Assembly (NCBI GenBank): GCA_010909725.1 | Contig: JAACMV010000019.1 | Coordinates: forward strand, 806,001-870,000 | DNA from: Picochlorum sp. 'celeri' | Lineage: Eukaryota > Chlorophyta > Trebouxiophyceae | Length of the DNA: 64,000 bases | Direction: 5' to 3' | Shown: positions 11,583-21,162 of the stretch, one piece after another | Numbering within the stretch: the stretch's first letter is position 1 | Layout: each line of letters starts with the position of its first letter | Program-made: the position numbers and the translations under genes | The notes under the pieces: generated by a model | The model's database searches: none | Seen by the model: only the letters and a program-made list of their open reading frames with translations | Told to the model about the DNA's origin: nothing

Positions 11583-11652
11583 GGTGCCTTGACCGGATCC
11601 TTCAGTCAGCAGACGCTCCAGGGACAAACTTTGCTGTCAAGCCCTAGGCACC
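11583..11652. ncRNA. Candidate structured RNA element
   Basis: Nested complementary segments fold the stretch: GGTGCC (11583-11588) pairs with GGCACC (11647-11652), TTGAC (11589-11593) with GTCAA (11636-11640), and CAGCA (11607-11611) with TGCTG (11632-11636). The last two overlap by one base, so not all pairs can coexist. It matches no RNA family I can recall (U1, U2, U4, U5, U6, SRP and tRNA were considered). Strand is unknown. Confidence 0.25.
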
Positions 11653-11738
11653 GTTGGGCGCCCATGATAGGGCCACGCTGCAGCTGCCTCCGCTTCTCCG
11701 CATAATATCCAAGAGGCAGAAGAAGATGCCCTTGGATA

Positions 11739-12704
11739 TCATGGGGTCTTTGTCAACCAGGACCAGTCAGAACCCTCCCAATCAAATCCCATAGTGTCCA
11801 ACAGCTTGTGCTGTTCTTGAGACAGGAGCCCTTGTCTGTGGACAAACCGTTGACTCCTAGCCCATGCTGCCAATCCGCTATCTTTCAAATACTGGTATGG
11901 TATTCTCCCACTCTTCTGACATTCTGCTTTGACACGACACATGTCTTCATACCGTTGATGCCATGACTTACGATACCTTCTCACAGCCCCCCAAGCATGC
12001 AGTTTCTTCACATCCTCCTGTGTTGCATACGGCACATCGTCAAATCCCTTTTTGCTACTACTCTGGACCCTCCGCAGAAAAGAATACAATCGCGGAGAAT
12101 TCTTCTTCCATCGTGCAGGAACACGACAGTGCCCATGCTCTTCATAAAATTCTCTCAAACACTCCATATTCTGTCGCCAAATATGAGCTTGAACATCCCA
12201 AACAAAACCTAATGCATCCAAGCGTTTCACCCTTGACTCATCCAGCCTACCCTGTTTTCTCAACTGTCTTTGCTGTAACACCCACCCATATAGTCCATCG
12301 GGAACATTGTCCCTTTGCTGCACAAAGGAATGACCATGCTTGGAATGAAATTCCCCAATCTGCTTGAAACGGACATCCCAACGAGCTTCCAGAGGACGCA
12401 ACACAATCCCAAGTGAAATCAGCTCTCTGCATAATACGTCATCCACAAGACCCTTCTGATACTTGTGCCTCTGCTCAGCAATCCACCGCCCCAGACCAGA
12501 AGGATCAGAATACGGGACAGTGACATGACCATGTTCCGTTTGGAATGTCCTCAGTTGCTCTAGTCTCTCCCGTGCCCCCCTCTTCCTGGCTCTGCTTCTA
12601 TTAATTTCTCCATGTACTTTACATCTGCATGGATGATATAAATGTCTGGGTTTTGTAGCAAACGAAAAGACTGGCCTCGTCGTTACTATTACAAAACTCG
12701 TCAT
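11739..12704 (-). CDS. Helicase-associated (HA) domain repeat protein
   Basis: 321 residues, single exon. After a basic N-terminus (about residues 1-45, possibly a targeting peptide) there are four copies of the helicase-associated domain. Each is marked by a Trp/Leu-rich helix, a H/HGH-type motif and a GLxxWxxxQRxxxxxG helix: TEHGHVTVPY then GLGRWIAEQRHKYQKG; SKHGHSFVQQ then GLYGWVLQQRQLRKQG; EEHGHCRVPA; and a last copy ending GLAAWARSQRFVHRQG. These domains are usually appended to bacterial helicases; stand-alone arrays occur in several algal groups, where their role is unknown. No helicase domain is present here. Confidence 0.8.
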   Translation of the reverse strand: MTSFVIVTTRPVFSFATKPRHLYHPCRCKVHGEINRSRARKRGARERLEQLRTFQTEHGHVTVPYSDPSGLGRWIAEQRHKYQKGLVDDVLCRELISLGIVLRPLEARWDVRFKQIGEFHSKHGHSFVQQRDNVPDGLYGWVLQQRQLRKQGRLDESRVKRLDALGFVWDVQAHIWRQNMECLREFYEEHGHCRVPARWKKNSPRLYSFLRRVQSSSKKGFDDVPYATQEDVKKLHAWGAVRRYRKSWHQRYEDMCRVKAECQKSGRIPYQYLKDSGLAAWARSQRFVHRQGLLSQEQHKLLDTMGFDWEGSDWSWLTKTP

Positions 12705-12844
12705 CCTTTTCTTGTTGAAAAGAGGGACTACAACTTGATACTATGTCATATTGTACAATAAAATAATATTTGAAACAAAAAAATCAAGAATAGGTTGCTT
12801 GCGTATATGCTCTAACAACCGTATGCCTCATGCAGTGCTTTGGC

Positions 12845-14080
12845 TCAATTGCCTTGCTCCTGTATTTGCTCCAGAGGCCTCCTCCTTCTCTCACTCCCTG
12901 TAAAGTACCTTTTAGCATACGCGTTACCGCGTTCTTGTACGCTTCGTCGGGGCTTTTTACGAGGAGGTGGTGGTCTCCTGAGTTTTTCCAATTCTTTTTC
13001 GAGTTCATTCTTCTTTTTCTTCAAGGCATCCCGCTCAGATTTGGTTTTTTCATACAACAAACCCAAGTTGTAGAGTTTCAACCACAAATCATCTCTTTCA
13101 TCCAGCGCCTCGTTCAATTGGCGACGTAGGTCATCGGTGTATGGGTCATCCGTGGACATGCTCCAATTCCCATGAGAGTTGGGATGCATGTCTGAAGTGT
13201 TGTGTGAACCATCCGCCATCGAACTCTCCTCGCTCACGGAAAACGGATCTGTCGATATAGAGTCAGGCAAATACTTTTCTGGAACGTACCATTTAGGGAG
13301 CTTCTCCAACAACATGAGTCTCAGTTTCCACAAGCTTTTATCCTGACTCTCCTCCCCTACAGTTTGAAACATCATTTGACCCTTCAAGTACTTTTTGACG
13401 GCGCCGAAAATATGACGCCCGAATCTATAGTACCAGAGACCATCTGAATCAATGGTCTCCTGGACACTGGCTTTAGACTGTCTATTGTAGTCGGTCATAT
13501 GACTCGAAGTGAGGTATTCCATGAGTGTCTCTGTCGTATAAAATGTCGAATTCTTCGCCAACTCTCTGCACTCGAACCATGTCTTCTCCTTGCATAACTG
13601 GAAAACAAGCTCGTGCGCTTTCTTCATGCCGTCCTCCTTGGACAGGTACGATCGACACAGCGCAAAGTCACCATAAACAGGAGCCCTGGCCCAATACTTC
13701 ATGCACACATCTCGCGCGAGTTTCTCTGTAAGCTCATCACCTCCAGATAGAGGCTTGGATCTGTTATCTATTGAAGAGTTCTCGTCACCAAGGTCACGCG
13801 GAGACGCGTTGGCATCGTCATAGACAGGTCTGTTCTTTGGGACACTCTGTTTCCAGCGAAATAACAACGCATCCGCCAGGCTGGGTTTGATACGATTTGG
13901 GCAGACTCGTACTCCTGATTCTGCCTTTGAAATAATAATAATATCATTTTGAATGCCCTCTCGCTCTCTGAATGCTGTCGTTTGCTTGCAAAATTCATCG
14001 TCAGTTAGCCCTGCCTCGGTGGCCTGGAGTTCCAAGCAAGGGCCCTCCCCGGATGTGTGCTTTATTCGTATTGTAGGCAT
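12845..14080 (-). CDS. Uncharacterised coiled-coil protein
   Basis: 411 residues from the first ATG of the frame (MPTIRIKHTSGEG). I do not recognise the family. The first 60 residues look like a small beta-rich domain. Residues about 120-270 are probably helical, with several Trp and Cys (KYWARAPVYGDF, WYYRFGRHIFGAVKKYL). Residues about 320-385 form a clear coiled coil rich in Glu/Lys/Leu, followed by RRPPPPRKKPRR and an Arg-rich tail that could be a nuclear localisation signal. The downstream HA-repeat gene starts 140 bases away on the same strand. Confidence 0.7.
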   Translation of the reverse strand: MPTIRIKHTSGEGPCLELQATEAGLTDDEFCKQTTAFREREGIQNDIIIISKAESGVRVCPNRIKPSLADALLFRWKQSVPKNRPVYDDANASPRDLGDENSSIDNRSKPLSGGDELTEKLARDVCMKYWARAPVYGDFALCRSYLSKEDGMKKAHELVFQLCKEKTWFECRELAKNSTFYTTETLMEYLTSSHMTDYNRQSKASVQETIDSDGLWYYRFGRHIFGAVKKYLKGQMMFQTVGEESQDKSLWKLRLMLLEKLPKWYVPEKYLPDSISTDPFSVSEESSMADGSHNTSDMHPNSHGNWSMSTDDPYTDDLRRQLNEALDERDDLWLKLYNLGLLYEKTKSERDALKKKKNELEKELEKLRRPPPPRKKPRRSVQERGNAYAKRYFTGSERRRRPLEQIQEQGN

Positions 14081-14993
14081 AATAATTTGCAAAAAGTATA
14101 CATATATATTTGGATGGATGGATGAACAGTCTGTCTGTGCGGAATTAATGGATCTGAGAATCAGGTCAGAATTTGAATTTCAAAATGTACAAATGCATGT
14201 ATTTGACTCGGCATAGTATGCGCATTATGGATTGCGAGCAATTGCGAGAGACAGAAGGCTCACCTATTCTGATACCAGGAGCTACGAAGGTGTAAAGCAC
14301 TGTGCATCACTACCTCAAGCACCACATGGCCAACATTACTGAAGGCACCGCACTTAAAGGAGCAATACTGAACTGCACACCTACGAGCTCTCCGAGAGAT
14401 GCAAGGAACACAAGGCGAATGAGAAGCATGGGCCAGAAGATACACGGAGAGAATTGTCTGCTCTATCGCCACGAAGGGATCTTACTTTGGTGAATGAATC
14501 ATGTGTCCAAACAACAATGGGTTGACAGTGCTTTCTTTCTGAGTTCATTCTCATCGAGATGCCTGCATGCATGCTCCCAAAGTGACTTTAACAACGCAAC
14601 AACTCATCCAAGTCACTAAAAAGAGAGAAAGGTTTGGTCACCTGATTCTAGTGATCACAGACTATGTCCCAATGTATATACCCTATTTATGTAATATTGC
14701 ACAATGATCATTGTGACCTCATGAGGTGAACCTTGTGACAATTTCCGATCGTCTTGTACGTGGATAGAAAACCTAATAGATTATTTTACACTGAAAGATG
14801 GTTTCTTTGTCTGGTATTGAGGAGAACCATATGTTGTTCATCGTGACGTAGGTTTCCCAACTACCAGTGTCGTCTTTCCTGTGCCACTCATCCCGTGTTG
14901 ACGGTTTCGCAGCTACCCTCGTGCATGTGATAATATGTACATCTACTACTACAATTAAGTGAATAATTTCATCACGAGACGAGCGCCACAGTG
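14081..14993. other. Noncoding region of about 900 bases
   Basis: Lies between two divergent starts. Short open frames (for example 14302-14493 plus and 14260-14472 minus) show no family resemblance. The right half is AT-rich and carries two adjacent perfect palindromes at 14700-14727 (listed separately). A gtgacgta motif near 14843 resembles a CRE/bZIP half-site. Confidence 0.4.
14700..14727. repeat. Two adjacent perfect palindromes
   Basis: CACAATGATCATTGTG (14700-14715) and ACCTCATGAGGT (14716-14727) are each perfectly self-complementary and directly abut, giving 28 bases made entirely of palindromes. They lie about 270 bases upstream of the single-pass membrane protein gene. Likely roles are a dimeric transcription-factor operator or a small double hairpin. 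Confidence 0.6.
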
Positions 14994-15991
14994 ATGATGG
15001 ATGTTGATGTGCGTGTGTTCCTGTTCTTTGGAGGGTGCTTGTTGATAGTATTCACACAAACAAACATGGCTGATTGCAGAATACAACGGATGCTACACCG
15101 AGTGAATCGCAAGACGATCCATATGTTTCCAACGTAGCGATTATTGTGCTACTATGCATCCTTGGGTCCGGGCTTGTGTTGGGTATGCTGTATGGTCTGT
15201 ATCACACCTGCAAATTGTATCGCAGATCACACCTAGCTATGGATTCCGCCTCATATTCAGCTCAACATAGGCTCCGTGCTAGCCAAATACATTTACCACC
15301 GTTTGAAGTGGTTGAGGATGACAATCACGTGCATCGCTATGGGAGTGTTGCACGGAGTGGCAGCGTCATCATTTCTGTGCCAGATGCACAGGCCCAAGGG
15401 GAGGCAACATCATGGGCACAGCGCATGATGTCAGGTGATAGGTCGTCTTTTGCTCCATCGTCGAGCCCGTCGAGGGCGGCAAATGACCAGTCCAGTATAA
15501 TTATTCCGGTGAAGCAGACCATATGCATCCTCGAACCAGATGGGAAGCATTATTCCCTGGGGATATCACAGAGGCTCAAGGACTCTGCCATACAAGTACG
15601 ACCTCAGGATTTGGGTATCCAGCGAACATATTTAGAGCGAAGCATGTCGGTGGGAGAAGAAATGACACACAGGCATCAGACCACGTCAGGAGTTTTGTCT
15701 GGATCCACAGTAGTAGGCAGTTCTCGGCATGAAGGGGGGTTATCGCTGTATGGAACTGATGCACATCGCCGTCATACAAACTCCTCCCCTGATGATCAAC
15801 TCCCTGAGAATACCCATTCTTCCGCAACGAGAGGAGAAGAAGCTACTGGCTGCGAACACCAAGCAGATGGAGATGTTGAGAGTCCAAACAGCAGCAGCAT
15901 GCCTGGCAGGAACAAGACTAGGAAAAAGAAGAAGAAGAAGAAGAAACGACGGTACGATGCATGGTGCCAAGTCAACATGGACTTACAATAA
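14994..15991 (+). CDS. Single-pass membrane protein with basic tail
   Basis: Exon 1 (14994-15008) encodes only MMDVD. A 71-nt intron (GTGCGT...TTGCAG) joins it to 15080-15991, giving 308 residues. A short extracellular N-terminus with one N-glycosylation sequon (NTT) precedes one membrane helix at about residues 22-46 (VAIIVLLCILGSGLVLGMLY). The long hydrophilic remainder is Ser- and His-rich and ends in a run of about eight lysines and RRYDAWCQVNMDLQ. Type I topology is likely. I recognise no family; a surface or endomembrane receptor-like protein is possible. Start is chosen for splice continuity. Confidence 0.62.
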
Positions 15992-16001
15992 TAGAATTAA
16001 T

Positions 16002-17156
16002 TTATGAAACACCCGCACTATACACCATGGCGCCAAGCCGGGATACCTCTTGATCAACAGCACTATAAAACTCACCCTGTTGATTCAACAGACTAGAGAT
16101 GTGATTTGCCACCACAGGCACAATCTTCACCAATGGGAATCGTTCACCCTTACCCCCGAAATGTTCAATCACATGTTTTGACATCATCGAAGACAGTACC
16201 ATCGCAGATGTACGAATACACTCAAAACATGCACCCGACTGCACAATATGCACCGTTTCTTTGTACATTGCTTCTATTGCATCAATATCTAACGCTCCGT
16301 TCTGATACCCAGCCATGAGCGCTGCATTATCAGGCCGATCTAATTTCAACACATGTTTTCTAATATACTCTGACGGCGGCAACATCGCGTCACTCCACCA
16401 TTTATCCTTGGCACATGTATTTTCAAACTCTCGCAACGCCTGAGACACAATCGTATTCCATTCCACAACAGTAACCTGGTCTGCAGCACTCTGCACCCCT
16501 TCTAACGCTTTTCTAGAGACTTCAGTCGCATAATCCATGATCTTTCTATACCCTTCGCTACCTATGTATTCAGCAATGGACAAAAACCCTTCCTGAGATG
16601 CTGCAGACAGCCTGGTCACACCCCGATGAGATTCAGATTCAGACAGCATCGACTGAACATACAGATTTCTCCCAAGCACATTCAGCTGCACTCGAACCTG
16701 AGCATGAACCATCGGAACTAACCACACAGTCGCCACAGATCGAGCAACCACGCGTTCCAAGACTCTATTCCACAAGTCCAACTTGTCCTTGAGTGTCAAG
16801 GAACCATGCTTTTGTTGTGCAGCTGTCTTCAGTCGATCAACCATATCCTCCACACCATCATATTCTATAATACTATGAAATAACTGAGTCATCAAACTGG
16901 GTATCGTCGTTGTCCGTGCAATCTCCTGAATTGAATTAAAATGATGTTCCATGTGGGCATTTGCGTCCCTCTGTTCAATACCCGTATCGTCATCTACATG
17001 TTTCTTTTTTATGTCATCAGCATCAGACGATTGCTGAGTGTTCGTATCGTCTGATTCGTTCTGGTAGTAATACGTATAGGCCACATACGCAGCAGCTCCG
17101 CACCCGGCAAGGCCAGCAAGCACGAGTCTCCTCCGCTTGACCCACCATTCAAACAT
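16002..17156 (-). CDS. PEX3: Peroxin-3 (PEX3)
   Basis: Integral peroxisomal membrane protein that docks PEX19 and inserts peroxisomal membrane proteins. 384 residues from ATG at 17156 (MFEWWVKRRRLVLAGLAG); PEX3 proteins are usually 370-440. A basic stretch followed by a hydrophobic segment at about residues 7-30 forms the membrane anchor. LDLWNRVLERVVARSVATVW followed by VQLNVLGRNLYVQS is the best conserved PEX3 block. The frame extends upstream, but that part is low-complexity and unlike PEX3. It converges on the single-pass protein gene with only 10 bases between stops. Confidence 0.88.
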   Translation of the reverse strand: MFEWWVKRRRLVLAGLAGCGAAAYVAYTYYYQNESDDTNTQQSSDADDIKKKHVDDDTGIEQRDANAHMEHHFNSIQEIARTTTIPSLMTQLFHSIIEYDGVEDMVDRLKTAAQQKHGSLTLKDKLDLWNRVLERVVARSVATVWLVPMVHAQVRVQLNVLGRNLYVQSMLSESESHRGVTRLSAASQEGFLSIAEYIGSEGYRKIMDYATEVSRKALEGVQSAADQVTVVEWNTIVSQALREFENTCAKDKWWSDAMLPPSEYIRKHVLKLDRPDNAALMAGYQNGALDIDAIEAMYKETVHIVQSGACFECIRTSAMVLSSMMSKHVIEHFGGKGERFPLVKIVPVVANHISSLLNQQGEFYSAVDQEVSRLGAMVYSAGVS

Positions 17157-17351
17157 TGTTGTGATACTCTTTGGCCTTTTTGTTTGACAAGGTCTTGTCG
17201 AGAGGCAGAGGACGACGACGAAGAAGAACAAATGGGTCGATTGATGGGCCCATGATACCCATGGGACCCCATGGGGGTGTGGCCACACATCATGAATGAC
17301 ATTGTATTGATACATTGTTATGAGTAGCCTGGATTCATTCGTGCCATGTTA

Positions 17352-18827
17352 TTACAAGTAGAAGTAGTCACTGCTACTACTACTACTATACTCCCAGTTC
17401 TCACCACTATTCGATTCACAGCCAAATGCATCCCACATAAATTCAGGAGGCGGACACTGCTGGAAGGATTGCAAGGTGCTGTTTGCAGCATCTATGACAC
17501 TGTTCACACATGCTTTAGATACCGATCTGGCACTATTAATCTCTTTATCAAATGGATCTTCTACGAAAATGACACCCGGAGCACGTTGGTTGCTGCTGTG
17601 GCCGTTGTTGTTCAAGGGGTCTTCTCCCAGATAGATGCATGAATGATATGCACTTACTCGTAACAACCGGCCGGCAGATTCATGAATGCGAACGTTCCAC
17701 GTCCGAAACAATGCGTCCATGAGAGCCATGAATGATAGAAATAGCTCGAGCAAAGATTCGTCATTTTGACCACCATGCTTCTCTGCCCAAACACGTGTTT
17801 TCCATGCCATTGTTTTTATAGCCTTGCTACGCCCACCCCTTGCAACTTCGAAACGACTCCAGCTCTGCAACCCACGTTTTTCTCCAGGCATGATACTTTT
17901 TAATGCAGGCAAAACCGGATCTGGTCGCGTCTGGAGATGGAAAATCACAAGCAGTGTCAAAGTGAACGAGTTCAGTTTTGCCTCAGCTCCATTCTTAATT
18001 CCAAACTCCGTCGCCCATCGCATCACCAGGTTCACGAGCAACCGAAATTTATCGTCAATCATATTTAAACACAAAAAAAGCTGCGCTTTTGGCCACGCGG
18101 TGCAATCTTCCGACAGACAAATGTCACAATGAATACAGGTGGGGCGATGAAATATTTTCAAAATAGAGATCCTCCCATGTATTGTGATTTTCACCTGAAA
18201 TTCATTGTTTTGCCTAAATACAGACCCCAGATGACGGAGTATATTCTTTTTTGTTGATCCAGAAACTTCAGATATGTCAACCCATCCCCCTGGCCCACAA
18301 TCAACTAAGCCCTCAAGGGAAAGGTCAAGATCACTCATTTCTGTATTCAGTTGACTCGCGTACGACCCAAATACTTCACAACACAGATCTGTTTCGGGAT
18401 CAAAGTCACTCACTATGTCGTTCAGGAGCTGAACAAGCCTGCGCCGATTTGAACTTTCCTCAGGGGAGGGGACCAAATCCTCTGCCAAGGTATGGACTCG
18501 TTCAGCTGTATCAATAAATCCCTTAGCACCACCGCAGCAGCCAGATATGTATTCAGTCGAATTTACGGCAGCGTCTATCAAATATCTCGCCCGTTCAATG
18601 GTACGTTGGAGACAGGTCACAATTTGGTTTTCAGGAGCAGGTTCAAACGTGTACAAGACCACGCTCGTTACATCAATGCTCTCATGAAAATGGCCATAAT
18701 ATACATCTGCTAAATGTTCATCATCACACAAGAACACCTCGTTGTCTAAAAAGCTTTCTAAAGTCCGATATATCGCCCTCCCGGACGGAAGGTCGCTTGC
18801 AACTTTAACAGAGATATCTTGCCTCAT
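17352..18827 (-). CDS. Non-canonical poly(A) polymerase / terminal uridylyltransferase (Cid1-like)
   Basis: Adds nucleotides to RNA 3' ends in RNA decay or processing. 491 residues, single exon. The nucleotidyltransferase signature EVFGSYASQLNTEMSDLDLS near residue 150 contains the GS motif and two metal-binding Asp residues. The third Asp lies in HCDICLSED near residue 235. The PAP/25A-associated block appears as IFVEDPFDKEINSARSVSK near residue 430. The tail ends in a poly-Ser run and DYFYL. A-tailing versus U-tailing cannot be decided from sequence. It is divergent from the secreted PAN-like gene across a repeat-rich spacer. Confidence 0.86.
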   Translation of the reverse strand: MRQDISVKVASDLPSGRAIYRTLESFLDNEVFLCDDEHLADVYYGHFHESIDVTSVVLYTFEPAPENQIVTCLQRTIERARYLIDAAVNSTEYISGCCGGAKGFIDTAERVHTLAEDLVPSPEESSNRRRLVQLLNDIVSDFDPETDLCCEVFGSYASQLNTEMSDLDLSLEGLVDCGPGGWVDISEVSGSTKKNILRHLGSVFRQNNEFQVKITIHGRISILKIFHRPTCIHCDICLSEDCTAWPKAQLFLCLNMIDDKFRLLVNLVMRWATEFGIKNGAEAKLNSFTLTLLVIFHLQTRPDPVLPALKSIMPGEKRGLQSWSRFEVARGGRSKAIKTMAWKTRVWAEKHGGQNDESLLELFLSFMALMDALFRTWNVRIHESAGRLLRVSAYHSCIYLGEDPLNNNGHSSNQRAPGVIFVEDPFDKEINSARSVSKACVNSVIDAANSTLQSFQQCPPPEFMWDAFGCESNSGENWEYSSSSSSDYFYL

Positions 18828-18984
18828 GTATCGATTTGGATAATGGGTACGTCGTCATATGATTTATGAGGTAAATTTATTGGATAATAATGCGCTGTTC
18901 GACTGTTTGAAGATGATGGGCGTGATTGGATTGAATTCAACAGCAGTCTCGAGACTCTGAATGTCATAATTAGTATTTTTGGAA

Positions 18985-19037
18985 CAGATCTGCAGATCTG
19001 CAGATCTGCACTTTCTTTCAAGAGCGCCATATGGCGC
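18985..19037. repeat. Triple CAGATCTG repeat and GCGCCATATGGCGC palindrome
   Basis: CAGATCTG occurs three times head to tail at 18985-19008, so the whole 24-mer is palindromic. Fifteen bases further on, GCGCCATATGGCGC (19024-19037) is a perfect 14-base palindrome. Both lie between the divergent nucleotidyltransferase (start 18827) and PAN-like (start 19181) genes, a likely shared promoter. Confidence 0.65.
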
Positions 19038-19180
19038 CATGCATGTTCCTTTTCTTCTTCGACCAGAAGGTCGATGCCAGCCTCTTGTACTGCATACTTC
19101 AGAAAAAAACCATTAAAAAGATTGGTTTTTTATCCAGCCTAACGCTTGATAGGCCACGCACACATCCATTGGTCGAAAGC

Positions 19181-20110
19181 ATGTTTACCTCATTGTACCG
19201 TCGTTCAGTGCTTCTCACAACAGTCGTCATCCTCATAGTCCTCCGACATGATGGAGTCGACGCGAAGAAGAAAAAATGCAAGGGTCCGAAATCACACGAC
19301 GTATCAATCGAGGCGGGACAAGATGTATACCTTGTTGAAATTGTTGGGTTCACAGGGTATCAGGTTCGGAACAAGGCCAACCTGAAACTGAAGAATATCA
19401 AATCTTTCTATGACTGCTATGCCTCGTGTGCTGAAAGGAGTGAAGGGAATTGGGAAACACTCGAAGACCTTGACATTACAGAGGAATGTGGTTCTTTCCA
19501 GTACGATTCAAAGAAGAAGGTGTGTACTTTGTACAGTGCCTTGTCATACAAGGATGACACTGTTCCTCAGGTGAAGATTTGTAAGAGTAAGAAGAAAGAC
19601 AAAAACCGGTATACTGCTGCGACAATAGCATACAAGTACACGGGTACATGTTGGCTTCCAAATCTGCCATCCGACTACTGTTATAATGTTGCGGCAAAAA
19701 TCGGGAGCCATTGCACCATGGGGAAAATGCCACAAAAAGGCAAATGGGTTGGTTTCAAAACGGCTTATGGTGAGGAAGATTCTCGAGGGGATGAAAACTT
19801 GTTCAATGGAATGTGGGGATATGTGAAACGAAACTACAAACAAGCAGCCAAAATGTACAAGACAGTGAAAGGTGTCTACTCGGCAAAGGAATGTTTCCAC
19901 GTGTGTGCTATGGAGAAATCAAAATGCAATGCATTTTCGTATGGACAGGTAAAACGAAGATGTCTACTGAGCAAAGCCAAGGCACCCGACCCTTATGATG
20001 AGGAGAACACAGGTCAAACAAAGTGGTGTGAGAACAAAGAGTACACTTCTGGATATTTGTGGTATGAAGAAGATTACATGAGAGATTATGATTACGATTA
20101 TAACAATTAA
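19181..20110 (+). CDS. Secreted Cys-rich protein with PAN/Apple-like modules
   Basis: 309 residues. MFTSLYRRSVLLTTVVILIV at the start is a good signal peptide, which decides the start over an ATG 50 codons upstream. Two Cys-rich modules follow. The second (about residues 230-290) contains AKECFHVCAMEKSKCNAFSY and RRCLLSK, the pattern of a PAN/Apple domain. The first (about 60-150) has a similar FYDCYASCAERSEG and FQYDSKKKVCTLYS layout. PAN domains bind proteins or carbohydrates outside the cell. The tail is rich in Asp and Tyr. Extracellular or wall location is inferred. Confidence 0.75.
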   Translation: MFTSLYRRSVLLTTVVILIVLRHDGVDAKKKKCKGPKSHDVSIEAGQDVYLVEIVGFTGYQVRNKANLKLKNIKSFYDCYASCAERSEGNWETLEDLDITEECGSFQYDSKKKVCTLYSALSYKDDTVPQVKICKSKKKDKNRYTAATIAYKYTGTCWLPNLPSDYCYNVAAKIGSHCTMGKMPQKGKWVGFKTAYGEEDSRGDENLFNGMWGYVKRNYKQAAKMYKTVKGVYSAKECFHVCAMEKSKCNAFSYGQVKRRCLLSKAKAPDPYDEENTGQTKWCENKEYTSGYLWYEEDYMRDYDYDYNN

Positions 20111-20284
20111 TATTCGGAAAACAAATACATTTCAGATCTCAGGTTTCTGTAAAATACTTCATCTTGTACAAGTTTCTGTCCACCTTTAAGTAGTCTACAG
20201 AATGAAACATGACATGGCAGCGTACTGGTGATGATGTTCTCCAAATCCATGCAAGAGTTTTACTATACGTGCAAGTGTCTGTTT

Positions 20285-20593
20285 CTAGGATGAGAGACGT
20301 GTGTGTGCAACGAATGCATGTTGGTTGCAGAAGGCTCCCGCTCCATCCTCAAACATGGCTTCTATTCTAGTCTCACCTGAAAGCGAATCACATCCACAGA
20401 TGACTCCAAAACTACGGAATCCATCTTTCCGATCAGACAGGGGCCGAAGAGTCCGCTTGGGAGGCATGCCCTGGCATGCCTCATCACAATCTGTGTGATG
20501 ATAAGCCCCCGGCAGTCTAGCCTCGTATGCACCAGCAAGTGAAAATGCCCAAACGGACCATATCCAACCGGAGAACCACGGAGGAGTGTACAT
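20285..20593 (-). CDS. Small hypothetical protein, possible secreted Cys-rich
   Basis: 102 residues from an ATG. The N-terminus MYTPPWFSGWIWSVWAFSL is hydrophobic and Trp-rich, then comes a segment with cysteines (TDCDEACQG, VICGCDSL). Amino-acid composition looks protein-like, but no family is recognised. A GTGAGA donor-like site near position 20383 could mean the 3' part is spliced differently. It converges on the PAN-like gene. It may be noncoding. Confidence 0.35.
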   Translation of the reverse strand: MYTPPWFSGWIWSVWAFSLAGAYEARLPGAYHHTDCDEACQGMPPKRTLRPLSDRKDGFRSFGVICGCDSLSGETRIEAMFEDGAGAFCNQHAFVAHTRLSS

Positions 20594-21162
20594 TATTATT
20601 CTGATATATTGTTGATATAATTTTGATACACGAGGTTATTGTTTTGGTGATTTGGGAGGAAACAAGGGCGCGAGTTGCTGACTGTCGGGTGAGTACGTTT
20701 CACAAGTCAACACTGTTTGTTGATGCCTCTGTGGTCCTATGGGTCTCATAATTTTCATATAAAATATATTTGTGTATTTTAAACGAGCAAAAGAGGCGTT
20801 ATAGTGTTCGTCGTGTTTCGGTCGTTCTGGAGTTTCTGGTCGTCTGCTGACACTCGAGTTTGTGTGTACTTGGTGTAGGGGAAACGAGTTGCATACTGAG
20901 ATACCATTATTGCATACGAGACGCATCGTTACATGGTCACAGAGTAAAGAGTTTGCAGACGACGACGACAAAGAAGAAGAAGAAGAGAAGGGTGTGTGAA
21001 CGTGACAATGGCTCTTCAACAGCACTAATTTCGTGTGGGAGGGCAGTCGTACTAGAATAATACTCTATCGCTAAGGAGCTTGCGTGTTTTGGAAAGAAGA
21101 AGAAGAAGAAGAGAAACAAAGGTTAAAAAGGAGAATAGCCTTGAAAGAGCATACTGTACAGG
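20594..21162. other. Noncoding region with purine microsatellites
   Basis: About 570 bases upstream of the hypothetical gene at 21163. Holds (GAC)4 at 20958-20969 running into an AAG tract to about 20990, and a second AAG tract at 21094-21112. One open frame on the minus strand (20636-21025) begins at GTG, not ATG, and was not accepted. Confidence 0.45.

Larger units (their letters stand above)
10994..11738. other. Noncoding region with structured segment
   Basis: 745 bases between the ammonium transporter start (minus) and the stop of the helicase-associated-repeat gene (minus). It holds the transporter's promoter and leader. Open frames on either strand are short and unconvincing. Two telomere-like motifs occur at 11051-11063 and around 11526-11538. 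A fold-back segment lies at 11583-11652. Confidence 0.45.

Noticed and set aside
20636..21025. 129-codon minus-strand frame
   Set aside because: Begins at GTG, contains a poly-Ser stretch from an AAG microsatellite and shows no family resemblance.
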